NCBI RefSeq assembly: GCF_001618955.1
Contig: NZ_LVYV01000001.1
Span: 1,061,501-1,125,500, forward strand
Source of the DNA: Tardiphaga robiniae
GTDB taxonomy: Bacteria > Pseudomonadota > Alphaproteobacteria > Rhizobiales > Xanthobacteraceae
Direction of reading: 5' to 3'
Length of the DNA: 64,000 nt
Numbering within the stretch: position 1 is the stretch's first letter; each line of letters starts with the position of its first letter. Of the stretch, positions 57,050 to 64,000 are shown piece after piece. The position numbers and the translations under genes are program-made. The notes below the pieces were generated by a model, which searched no databases, was not told where the DNA came from, and saw only the letters and a program-made list of their open reading frames with translations.

Positions 57050-58432
57050 TTGATCACCAAGGGTACCCGTGCGCTTGTTTTCGCCACTGCCGCTTCCGGC
57101 TTGTTTCTGACCGCAGCGCCCGCCTTCGCGCAGCAAAGCATCACCGTCTGGTTCAGCAAGGGGTTTTATAAATCCGAAGATGAATCGCTGCTGGCGGCGA
57201 TCAAGAAGTTCGAAGACAAAACCAAGATCAAGGTCGAACTCTCGCAATATGCCATTCAGGACATGATCCCGAAGACCGTGGCCGCGCTGGATTCCGGCAC
57301 GCCGCCAGATGTCGCCTATGCCGACACTTACGATGTGCAGGCATCCGGCAAATGGGCCTTCGAAGGCAAGCTGGAAGATATCACCGACATCCTAAAGCCG
57401 ATGATGGATAAATTCGCGCCGAATACGGTCGAGACGGCCTATCTGATGAACGGCCAGACCAAGAAGAAAGCCTATTACGGCTTTCCGCTGAAGCAGCAGT
57501 CGATGCATGTGGAGATCTGGAGCGATCTGCTCGAGCAGGCCGGCTTCAAGGTCAGCGATATTCCCAAGGACTGGAAGGGTTATTGGTCGTTCTGGTGCGA
57601 CAAGGTCCAGCCGGCCTATCGCAAGGCGTCAGGCAGCCGTGCCTATGGTGTCGGTCAGCCAATGGGCGTGGAGTCCACGGATTCGCTGCAGTCATTCTAC
57701 ACCTTCATGGATGCCTATAACGTCAAGCTGGTGGACGATGACGGCAAGCTTCTGGTCGATGACCCCAAGGTCAAGGAGGGCCTGATCGGCGCACTCAGGG
57801 ACTATACCGACACCTATATCAAGGGCTGTACGCCGCCGTCCTCGACGACGTGGAAGGACCCCGACAACAATGTCGCCTTCCACAACAAGAGCATCATCAT
57901 GACCCACAACTTCACGATTTCGATCGCGGCGAAGTGGTTTGAGGATTCGCAAAACCAGACGTTGACGCCGGAGCAGCGCGCGGCCGGAAAGAAGGCCTAT
58001 GAGGACACGATTGTCACGGCATCGTTCCCGCTGAAGCCGGACGGCACGCCGATCAAGTATCGCTCCGACGTGAAGACGGGCATGATCTTCTCGCAGTCGA
58101 AGAACAAGGCGGGCGCCAAGGAGTTCGTCAAGTTCCTGATGGAAGAAGAAAACCTCGGTCCGTATGTCGAGGGCGCGCTGGGGCGCTGGTTCCCGGTGAC
58201 CAAGGCCGGACAGGCAAGTCCGTTCTGGCAGGCCGACAAGCATCGCAAGGCAGTCTACACCCAGTTCACGGGTGGCACCTCGTCGTTCGATTTCGTGAAG
58301 AACTACAAGTTCACGATCCTCAATAACGAGAACGTCTGGGCCAAGGCGATGAACCGCGTGGTCAGCGAGAAGGTGCCGGTCGAGAAGGCCGTCGATGAGT
58401 TGATCGCCCGCATCAAGGAAATCGCGGGTTAA
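57050..58432 (+). CDS. ABC transporter periplasmic solute-binding protein (family 1, sugar-type)
   Basis: 460 aa. Signal peptide with an Ala-rich hydrophobic core ending AFA-QQ (about residue 27). Mature part: SITVWFSKGFYKSEDESLLAAIKKFEDKTKIKVELSQYA, PKTVAALDSGTPPDVAYADTYD, GFPLKQQSMHVEIWSDLLEQAGFK. This is the cluster B/family 1 pattern for sugars, sugar alcohols or glycerol derivatives. Start TTG 57050 is justified by GGAGG at the correct distance and by the signal peptide beginning there. First gene of the operon with two permeases; a strong hairpin separates it from the first permease. Confidence 0.92.
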   Translation: MITKGTRALVFATAASGLFLTAAPAFAQQSITVWFSKGFYKSEDESLLAAIKKFEDKTKIKVELSQYAIQDMIPKTVAALDSGTPPDVAYADTYDVQASGKWAFEGKLEDITDILKPMMDKFAPNTVETAYLMNGQTKKKAYYGFPLKQQSMHVEIWSDLLEQAGFKVSDIPKDWKGYWSFWCDKVQPAYRKASGSRAYGVGQPMGVESTDSLQSFYTFMDAYNVKLVDDDGKLLVDDPKVKEGLIGALRDYTDTYIKGCTPPSSTTWKDPDNNVAFHNKSIIMTHNFTISIAAKWFEDSQNQTLTPEQRAAGKKAYEDTIVTASFPLKPDGTPIKYRSDVKTGMIFSQSKNKAGAKEFVKFLMEEENLGPYVEGALGRWFPVTKAGQASPFWQADKHRKAVYTQFTGGTSSFDFVKNYKFTILNNENVWAKAMNRVVSEKVPVEKAVDELIARIKEIAG

Positions 58433-58440
58433 TCCGAGAC

Positions 58441-58470
58441 AAAGCCGGCCGCCCTTCGCGGCCGGCTTTT
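58441..58470 (+). terminator. intercistronic terminator-like hairpin between binding protein and permease genes
   Basis: AAAGCCGGCCGC and GCGGCCGGCTTT pair over 12 bp around CCTTC and end in TTTT, nine bases after the binding-protein stop and three before the permease ATG. This is the usual arrangement for over-producing the binding protein relative to membrane parts through partial termination and 3'-end protection. Confidence 0.88.
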
Positions 58471-58473
58471 GCA

Positions 58474-59364
58474 ATGGTGTACAGCATGGCCACGATCACC
58501 TATCCCGCTCCCGCCGATACGTTGCCACGCCGGCCGTGGTCGGCCCGCCTGACGACGCCGCAGGTCTGGGGCATCGTCATGCTGGCGCCCTATCTGCTCG
58601 TCTTCGCCGCTTTCGTGGTCTATCCGATCGGTTATGGCTTGTGGCTGGCGCGGCACCCGGCGAGTTACGTCGCGCTCTATAACGATCCGGTGTTTGCGCG
58701 AGCGGTCGTCAACACGCTGATCTTTCTGATCGTCGGCATCAATCTCAAGATGCTGGTGGCGCTGTTCCTGTCCGGATTCTTCGTGCAGTCGCGCACCTGG
58801 ATTCGTTGGCTGTCGGTGCTGTTCATCCTGCCCTGGGCGGTGCCGTCGATCCCGACCATCCTCTCGGTCCGCTTCATGTTCAATCCCGAATGGGGTGTGA
58901 TCAATAACCTGATCTTCAAGTTCACCGGCGAGGACGGGCCCAACTGGCTGAATGACCCTGCCATGGGCCTGACGCTGGCGATTCTGGTGCACATCTGGAA
59001 GTCGCTGCCGTTCTGGACGCTGATCCTGATGACAGGGCGTCTGGCGATCTCGACCGACATGTTCGAGGCCGCCGATGTCGACGGCGCCAGCTGGTGGCAG
59101 AAATTCCGCTTCATCACCTGGCCGTCGATGCAGACGCTGTATCTCACCTGCACGCTGCTTTCGATGATCTGGACGCTTGGCGACTTCAACAGCGTCTATC
59201 TGTTGACGGGAGGCGGGCCAGCGGATCTCACTCATGTTCTGTCCACATTGGGGATTCGCTATCTCCGTCTCGATCAGCTCGACATGTCGATGGCATCCAT
59301 CGTTTGTGCGATGCCGCTTGTGCTGCCGCTGGTCTATTTCATGATGAAACGGCTCTCTCGATGA
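58474..59364 (+). CDS. ABC transporter permease (MalF-type)
   Basis: 296 aa, about six membrane segments. Coupling EAA loop FEAADVDGASWWQKFRFITWPSM present; opening helix VWGIVMLAPYLLVFAAFVVYPIGYG. ATG 58474 (three bases after the terminator-like T run) or ATG 58486; neither has a free Shine-Dalgarno since the hairpin occupies the upstream bases, so translation may depend on read-through structure. Second permease follows 13 bp downstream. Confidence 0.93.
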   Translation: MVYSMATITYPAPADTLPRRPWSARLTTPQVWGIVMLAPYLLVFAAFVVYPIGYGLWLARHPASYVALYNDPVFARAVVNTLIFLIVGINLKMLVALFLSGFFVQSRTWIRWLSVLFILPWAVPSIPTILSVRFMFNPEWGVINNLIFKFTGEDGPNWLNDPAMGLTLAILVHIWKSLPFWTLILMTGRLAISTDMFEAADVDGASWWQKFRFITWPSMQTLYLTCTLLSMIWTLGDFNSVYLLTGGGPADLTHVLSTLGIRYLRLDQLDMSMASIVCAMPLVLPLVYFMMKRLSR

Positions 59365-59377
59365 AGAGGTTCACCCC

Positions 59378-60229
59378 ATGAGAGTGCCAACGCTACGAGA
59401 GGTCGGCACCGAAGCGCGGTTGCTGCTGATCGGCATTCCCGTGCTGATCTGGACGCTGATTCCGATCTATCACATGTTCTTGTTCGCGATCTCGCCGAAG
59501 CAGGATGCGTTCGCCGGCAAGTTGTGGCCCGACCATCCGACGCTGAACAATTTCAGAATCGTGTTCAATCAGCAGCACTATTTCCTGCGCGATTTCTGGG
59601 CGCAGTTCCTGAACTCGGTCGTCATTGCCGTGGCGGTTGGCGCGCTGACGCTGGTGATTGCGACATCGGCCGCCTTTGCGATCAGTCGCCTGCGCGTCCG
59701 CGGCGGCCGAACGGTGATGAACATGGCGCTGTTCACCTATTTCATTCCCGCCGCATTCCTCGCTGTGCCGATGTATCGCACCATGGGTAATTACGGCCTG
59801 CTCAACAATCACTGGTCGCTGATCCTCGCGATGGTGACCATTGCTTCGCCCTATGCGATCTGGGTGCTCAAGCAGGCGTCGGACAAGCTACCGCTCGAGC
59901 TTGACGAAGCCGCCATCATGGACGGCGCGACGCCGCTGCAACTGTTTCGCATGGTCTATGTGCCGCTGATGTTGCCGTCGCTGGTCGCGATCGGCACTTA
60001 TGCGCTGCTGCTCGCCTGGAACGAATATCTCTACGCCTTCCTGCTGCTGTCCAAGGATACCGAGATCACGCTACCCGTCGCGCTCGGCAATTTCCTGGCC
60101 GCTGATGACTCGCCTTGGGAATTGCTGATGACCACGGGCTTCATCTACGCACTTCCGCCGGCTGCGGTGTATTACGCATTCCGGCGCTACATGGTCGGCG
60201 GACTCACAGCGGGCGCGGTCAAGTCCTGA
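59378..60229 (+). CDS. ABC transporter permease (MalG-type)
   Basis: 283 aa, six membrane segments. MalG pattern: LLLIGIPVLIWTLIPIYHMFLFAISP, EAA loop LDEAAIMDGATPLQLFRMVYVPLMLPSL, and AWNEYLYAFLL. Partner of the MalF-type permease. No ATP-binding subunit follows: the next gene is on the opposite strand, so an ATPase shared with another transporter (MsmK/UgpC-like) is expected elsewhere. Confidence 0.94.
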   Translation: MRVPTLREVGTEARLLLIGIPVLIWTLIPIYHMFLFAISPKQDAFAGKLWPDHPTLNNFRIVFNQQHYFLRDFWAQFLNSVVIAVAVGALTLVIATSAAFAISRLRVRGGRTVMNMALFTYFIPAAFLAVPMYRTMGNYGLLNNHWSLILAMVTIASPYAIWVLKQASDKLPLELDEAAIMDGATPLQLFRMVYVPLMLPSLVAIGTYALLLAWNEYLYAFLLLSKDTEITLPVALGNFLAADDSPWELLMTTGFIYALPPAAVYYAFRRYMVGGLTAGAVKS

Positions 60230-60238
60230 AGTGGCGGA

Positions 60239-61126
60239 TCAGGCGATCAGCCTGATCCGAGGCCCGCTCACGTCTTCGTTAGCCACTTCCGCTTCCGTGT
60301 CAGTCGTTTCAGGAATGAGCGGCGACGTGCCGAAGGCGTCCGGAAATGGATCGAAAGTGCCCGCCACCTCCAGGAGCGGCTTCTGCTTGTCGGCCCAATG
60401 CAGCGCCGTGTAGTCGAATCCGAGTTCGATGTTAGGCTTCACCACTTCGAAATAGGGCGAGATATCGAAATCCCTGGGCATATACAGCGATGAATCGCGG
60501 ATATGTAGGATCTCGCGGCGGGCCAGGCGGCTGCCGGCGCGCGTAATTTTCGGCAAAATAGGATAGCGCACGGCATCGAAAGCCTGCGCGATCAGCGCCG
60601 AACAGATGATCTTGGTCGGATCGCCGGAGCCGAAAGCGATCATGCGCCGCCGCCAGCGCTGCGGCACCGGCAGCGGGATCAGGAAGCGCATCAGGTCGAG
60701 AATGTTCTTGGTGTCGTAACCAAAGCCAATCCGGTTGATGGCGTAACGACACACAGTGACGCGGTCCTCGTAGGACAGACCGACCGGGCGGCACAGCCGG
60801 GTGTGGAACGGATAATATTTCGACAGCGGTGCCGAGGTGACACCTTCGCCGATATTGGCCTCGATCAGCACATGGGGCTCGCCATTCGGCTCTGCAGCGC
60901 CGTCGATCGGCCCGACATAGAGCGCGGCATGCGACCAGGTCGATTGCGTGAGATATTTGATGATGCCGGAGACGCGATTGTTGCCTTCGACCAGCAACAC
61001 ATCACCTTCCTGGATGATACCGCGCAGGCGTTCGGGGTCGCTCGGCGTGAAGGGCTCGTAGCCGGGCAGCTCCTTCTGCAGATATTTGGCGATCAGTTTC
61101 CCGACCGTATCGAGCATGAGGCCCAT
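60239..61126 (-). CDS. YiiX/YebB-like permuted NlpC/P60 (papain-fold) hydrolase
   Basis: 295 aa. Pattern of the circularly permuted papain-like group: IIQEGDVLLVEGNNRVSGIIKYLTQSTWSHAALYVG with the His, then DRVTVCRYAINRIGFGYDTKNILDL and KIICSALIAQAFDAVRYPILP with the Cys. Such enzymes act on lipids or peptide amides; the substrate here is unknown. No signal peptide, so probably cytoplasmic or membrane-associated via the C-terminal part. ATG 61126 with GGGAG upstream; the open frame reaches 61198. Confidence 0.82.
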   Translation of the reverse strand: MGLMLDTVGKLIAKYLQKELPGYEPFTPSDPERLRGIIQEGDVLLVEGNNRVSGIIKYLTQSTWSHAALYVGPIDGAAEPNGEPHVLIEANIGEGVTSAPLSKYYPFHTRLCRPVGLSYEDRVTVCRYAINRIGFGYDTKNILDLMRFLIPLPVPQRWRRRMIAFGSGDPTKIICSALIAQAFDAVRYPILPKITRAGSRLARREILHIRDSSLYMPRDFDISPYFEVVKPNIELGFDYTALHWADKQKPLLEVAGTFDPFPDAFGTSPLIPETTDTEAEVANEDVSGPRIRLIA

Positions 61127-61320
61127 GATCGTGACTCCCCCAGCGCGGTTCATGTCGACCGCTTTCCCTGGCTCCATCATGGTCGAGAGCCATTGCAATT
61201 TGGTTCATGCCCACGCGGCGCTGGTGACGATTGATTCACCACGACGGTTGCCGCACACCCTCGAATACGACAAGGTTCGCTGGACGTTCTCATGCATCAT
61301 AAAATTTCGGAAACCATGTC

Positions 61321-62715
61321 ATGACAATTTCACGCCGGGATTTCCTGTCGGCGTCCGCAGCATTGACGCTTGCGCCGCTGTTCGGCGCAAGGGTATTGGC
61401 CGCGCCGCTGCCACGGGATGCTGACATTGTCGTGATCGGCGCGGGCGCCGCGGGCATTGCTGCGGCGCGTCGCATCCAGGCGGCCAATCGCAAGGTGATC
61501 GTGGTCGAGGCCTCCAGCCGGATTGGCGGACGCTGCATGACGGACGCGACAAGTTTTGACGTTCCGTTCGATCGTGGCGCGCGCTGGCTGCACACGCCTG
61601 AAACCAACGCAGTGGTGAAGCTTGCCCGGCCGGTGGGAATTGATGTCGCGCCATCGCCGCCGAGCCAGAAGCTGCGCATCGGCCGTCGCAATGCCCGTGC
61701 CGGCGAGACCGAGGAATTGCTCGCTGCGGTGGTGCGCGCCAATCGCGCGATCGACGAGGCAGCGCGCCGTGCGGACATCTCCTGCGCCGCGGTGCTGCCG
61801 AAGGACCTCGGGGACTGGGCGGGCACGATCGATTTCGTGCTCGGGGCCTATGCGACTGGCAAGGACCTCAAGGATCTCTCGACGCTGGATCTCTCGCGCG
61901 CGCAGGATCGTGCCATCGATGTTGCCACGCGACAGGGGCTCGGCGTGTTGATGGGCAAACTTGGCGAGGCCGTCCCGGTGGCGCTGTCGACGCCTGCGAC
62001 GCGCGTGACCTGGAGCGGACGTGATATTGGCGTTGAGACAGCGTCGGGGCGCATTGCGGCGCGGGCGTTGATCATCACTGCGTCGAGCAATGTGCTGTCG
62101 TCGGGGGCGATCAAGTTCACGCCGGAACTGCCAAAGCGGCAGCTCGACGCGGCGGCAAAACTCAGCCTCGGTAGCTATGACCGTATCGCGCTACAGTTTA
62201 CTGGCAATCCGCTCGGGCTGGGTCGCGATGAGCTGATGGTCGAGCAAAGCACGAGCACACGTACCGGTGCGCTGTTTGCGAATATTGGCGGGTCATCGCT
62301 GTGTACCGTCGATGTCGCCGGCGCATTCGGCCGCGACCTTGCAACTCAGGGCGAGGCCGCGATGGTGGCTTTCGCTGTTGAATGGCTGACGAAGCTGTTC
62401 GGCTCCGATATCAAGGCCGCGATCAAGCGCTCCGCAACGACGCGCTGGGACGCATCACCATTCGTGCTGGGGGCGATGTCGGGTGCGGCTCCGGGAGGAC
62501 AGGCGTCACGCCGCATTCTATCCGAGCCGATGGGCAATCTTTTTCTCGCCGGCGAAGCCACGCATGAAACATTGTGGGGCACCGTGGATGGTGCGTGGGA
62601 AAGCGGCGAGCGCGCTGCGGAGGCGGCGCTCAAGAGGATCGGCGCAATGAAAGAGCCGGAACCGGAGAAGCCCGTGCGCACGAAGCGTCGGCAGCGGTCG
62701 AGCGGAGCTGAGTAG
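61321..62715 (+). CDS. Tat-exported flavin amine oxidase
   Basis: 464 aa. Classical Tat signal at the very N-terminus (SRRDFLSASAALTLAPLFGA). FAD Rossmann motif DADIVVIGAGAAGIAAARRIQ, then VVEASSRIGGRCMTDA, RGARWLH and the C-terminal flavin contact NLFLAGEATHETLWGTVDGAWESG. Oxidises a primary or secondary amine in the periplasm; closest to monoamine oxidase/tryptophan-type flavoenzymes. The substrate is unknown. The C-terminus is Lys/Arg-rich. ATG 61321; an adjacent 194-bp gap to the left holds its promoter. Confidence 0.9.
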   Translation: MTISRRDFLSASAALTLAPLFGARVLAAPLPRDADIVVIGAGAAGIAAARRIQAANRKVIVVEASSRIGGRCMTDATSFDVPFDRGARWLHTPETNAVVKLARPVGIDVAPSPPSQKLRIGRRNARAGETEELLAAVVRANRAIDEAARRADISCAAVLPKDLGDWAGTIDFVLGAYATGKDLKDLSTLDLSRAQDRAIDVATRQGLGVLMGKLGEAVPVALSTPATRVTWSGRDIGVETASGRIAARALIITASSNVLSSGAIKFTPELPKRQLDAAAKLSLGSYDRIALQFTGNPLGLGRDELMVEQSTSTRTGALFANIGGSSLCTVDVAGAFGRDLATQGEAAMVAFAVEWLTKLFGSDIKAAIKRSATTRWDASPFVLGAMSGAAPGGQASRRILSEPMGNLFLAGEATHETLWGTVDGAWESGERAAEAALKRIGAMKEPEPEKPVRTKRRQRSSGAE

Positions 62716-62720
62716 GAACG

Positions 62721-63488
62721 CTAGCGGAATAGTCCGTCGAACAGCGGCAGACTAATCAGCGCCGAGACGGCGATCAGTGCGTAGCAGATCTTGCGGAAGA
62801 GCTCGTCGCTCGCCTTGCCGAACAGTTTCGAGCCAATCCACAGGCCGAGGCCAAACAGCGGACCAGTGATCACTGCAAGGCCGAGAATGGCCGTGCTCCA
62901 CAGTCCACCGACCGTGTAGCTGATGATGATCAGCACGTCGGCGACGGCGAAATACAGAATGATGTTTGCGCGCGTGACAGCAGCCACGGCTGCGTCTCGC
63001 AGCCAATACATCACTATGGGCGGGCCGCCGAGTTGCGCCAAGCCACCGAAAAAGCCGGCGACGCCGCCGACGCCGACCGTCACCGGTACGGTCGGCTTAC
63101 CGGGATAGCGCCAGCCGGAGATCAGTAGCGTCAGCATCGTGACGATCAGTGCGACGATGCCCCAGCGAACAGTCAGCGGATCGGCCCAAGCCAAGGCCAT
63201 CGTGCCAAGCGGCACGCCAACAAGTGCGCCCAGCGAAATGATGCTGACGTCGCGCCTGTCGGCTCGTCTTGCGGCGTTCGGGATCAGCGTCAGCGTGGTC
63301 GAGAAGTCGATCAGCAGCAGCAGGGGCGACGCGACCTGCGCGCCGGCGACGCTTGAGGCGAGCGGCATGAAGATCAGCGCCGAACCGAAGCCCGAAAACC
63401 CGCGGGCCAGTCCGGCGATGAAGGCGGTAACGGTGATAAAAACGAGCGACGTGGTCGAATACTGGACCAGGCCGAGTGATTCCATCAT
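62721..63488 (-). CDS. TauE/SafE family permease (sulfite/sulfonate exporter-type)
   Basis: 255 aa, about eight hydrophobic segments. Opening GLARGFSGFGSALIFMPLAS is the conserved GxxxGxGG-like repeat of the family, repeated as GVGGVAGFFGGLAQLGGPPIVMYWL in the second half (internal duplication). Such transporters export sulfite, sulfonates or other small anions. ATG 63488 overlaps the pheT stop by four bases (ATGA), so it may be cotranscribed with pheT. Confidence 0.9.
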   Translation of the reverse strand: MMESLGLVQYSTTSLVFITVTAFIAGLARGFSGFGSALIFMPLASSVAGAQVASPLLLLIDFSTTLTLIPNAARRADRRDVSIISLGALVGVPLGTMALAWADPLTVRWGIVALIVTMLTLLISGWRYPGKPTVPVTVGVGGVAGFFGGLAQLGGPPIVMYWLRDAAVAAVTRANIILYFAVADVLIIISYTVGGLWSTAILGLAVITGPLFGLGLWIGSKLFGKASDELFRKICYALIAVSALISLPLFDGLFR

Positions 63489-64000
63489 GCGCGCAACGTG
63501 CCGCCCGTCTTCTTCGCTACTTCCGCCACGATCTTCGTTGCCACCGCATCGATTTCCTGATCGGTCAGGGTCTTCTCGCGCGGCTGGATCGTGACCGCAA
63601 TTGCCACCGACTTCTTGTCGTCGTCGATGCCCTTGCCTTCATAGACGTCGAACACCGTCACATCGGTGACCAGCTTCTTGTCCACGCCGGCTGCGGCACG
63701 CACGATGTCGCCGGACATGACCTTGCGATCGACGATGAAGGCGAAATCGCGCGAGACCGGCTGGAATGCCGAAAGCTCCAGCGTCGGCTTGGCACGCGTC
63801 GCCTTCTGCTTGGCGTCGGGAATGCGATCGAGGATCACTTCGAAGGCCATCAACGGGCCGTCGGCACCGAGTGCTTCGAGCGTGCGTGGGTGCAGCTCGC
63901 CGAAATAACCGAGGACGTTCTGCGGACCGATCTGGATCGTACCCGAACGGCCGGGATGCAGCCAGTTCGCGCCACCAGCCACGATCTGCAGCGCCTGCAT
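63485..64000 (-). CDS. pheT: phenylalanine-tRNA ligase beta subunit, 3' end (partial)
   Basis: C-terminal 171 residues; the gene enters from the right edge. Contains the end of the catalytic-like core (WLHPGRSGTIQIGPQNVLGYFGELHPRTLEAL) and the anticodon-binding FDX-ACB domain (QPVSRDFAFIVDRKVMSGDIVRAAAG ... VFDVYEGKGIDDDKKSVAIAVTIQPREKTLTDQEIDAVATKIVAEV). pheS would lie further right. The overlap with the TauE-type gene is the only link between the two. Confidence 0.96.
   Translation of the reverse strand: MQALQIVAGGANWLHPGRSGTIQIGPQNVLGYFGELHPRTLEALGADGPLMAFEVILDRIPDAKQKATRAKPTLELSAFQPVSRDFAFIVDRKVMSGDIVRAAAGVDKKLVTDVTVFDVYEGKGIDDDKKSVAIAVTIQPREKTLTDQEIDAVATKIVAEVAKKTGGTLRA

Overview
This 64 kb window is chromosomal DNA of an alphaproteobacterium of the order Hyphomicrobiales, most likely a member of the Bradyrhizobium/Rhodopseudomonas/Tardiphaga group (Nitrobacteraceae). 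This is inferred from the high G+C content, the gene order, and lineage-typical small families (DUF2585 between hslV and hslU, DUF2628 inside the his operon, a TIM44-domain protein beside secB, a rhizobial-type PmtA). Nearly everything is housekeeping DNA. I saw no prophage, insertion sequence, integrase, CRISPR array, tRNA or rRNA gene.

The left end looks like the replication/segregation hub of the chromosome. rsmG (cut by the window edge), mnmG and mnmE lie on the minus strand and carry four ParB-binding parS sites. Three match the 16-bp consensus perfectly and one matches 15/16; two are embedded in codons for the peptide VSRET. rho and hemJ follow on the minus strand. The 470-bp gap between hemJ and the PPDK-regulator gene (positions 7027-7495) has an AT-rich stretch, several DnaA-box-like sequences, GANTC sites and a CtrA-like motif. 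In Caulobacter the origin lies in the corresponding place, upstream of the same ppsR-maf-coaE-dnaQ run, so I call this gap the probable oriC.

From 7.5 to 22 kb come ppsR-maf-coaE-dnaQ, secB (opposite strand), a TIM44-domain protein with mltA and an Smr protein, then hslU-DUF2585-hslV (minus), and the operon hisB-DUF2628-hisH-hisA-hisF-hisE-coaA. From 22 to 36 kb there is an OlsB-like acyltransferase, a hybrid histidine kinase, a small secreted protein, comM, a PAS-GGDEF diguanylate cyclase, an exported metallo-beta-lactamase-fold protein, the rsmI-yraN-gshB operon diverging from an LpoA-like lipoprotein gene, and hemW-rdgB-rph. From 36 to 45 kb is a chaperone region: hrcA-grpE, and dnaK (with a clear RpoH-type promoter) followed by dnaJ. 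Between grpE and dnaK sit an exported nicotinamidase, a polytopic membrane protein and a secreted protein.

From 45 to 49 kb are pmtA, an FMN reductase, pyrF, a DUF1330 gene, dapB and gpmA. From 49 to 54 kb is a small catabolic-looking cluster: an alpha/beta-hydrolase-fold protein that lacks its nucleophilic serine, diverging from a GntR regulator-aldehyde dehydrogenase-MFS transporter operon with a palindromic operator candidate between them. The right end holds an AraC/Ogt DNA-repair protein, DUF2244, nth, an EI24/CysZ-like protein, an ABC importer lacking an ATPase gene, a YiiX-type permuted papain-fold protein, a Tat-exported amine oxidase, a TauE-type permease and the 3' end of pheT. Dispersed hairpin repeats and factor-independent terminators separate several transcription units.
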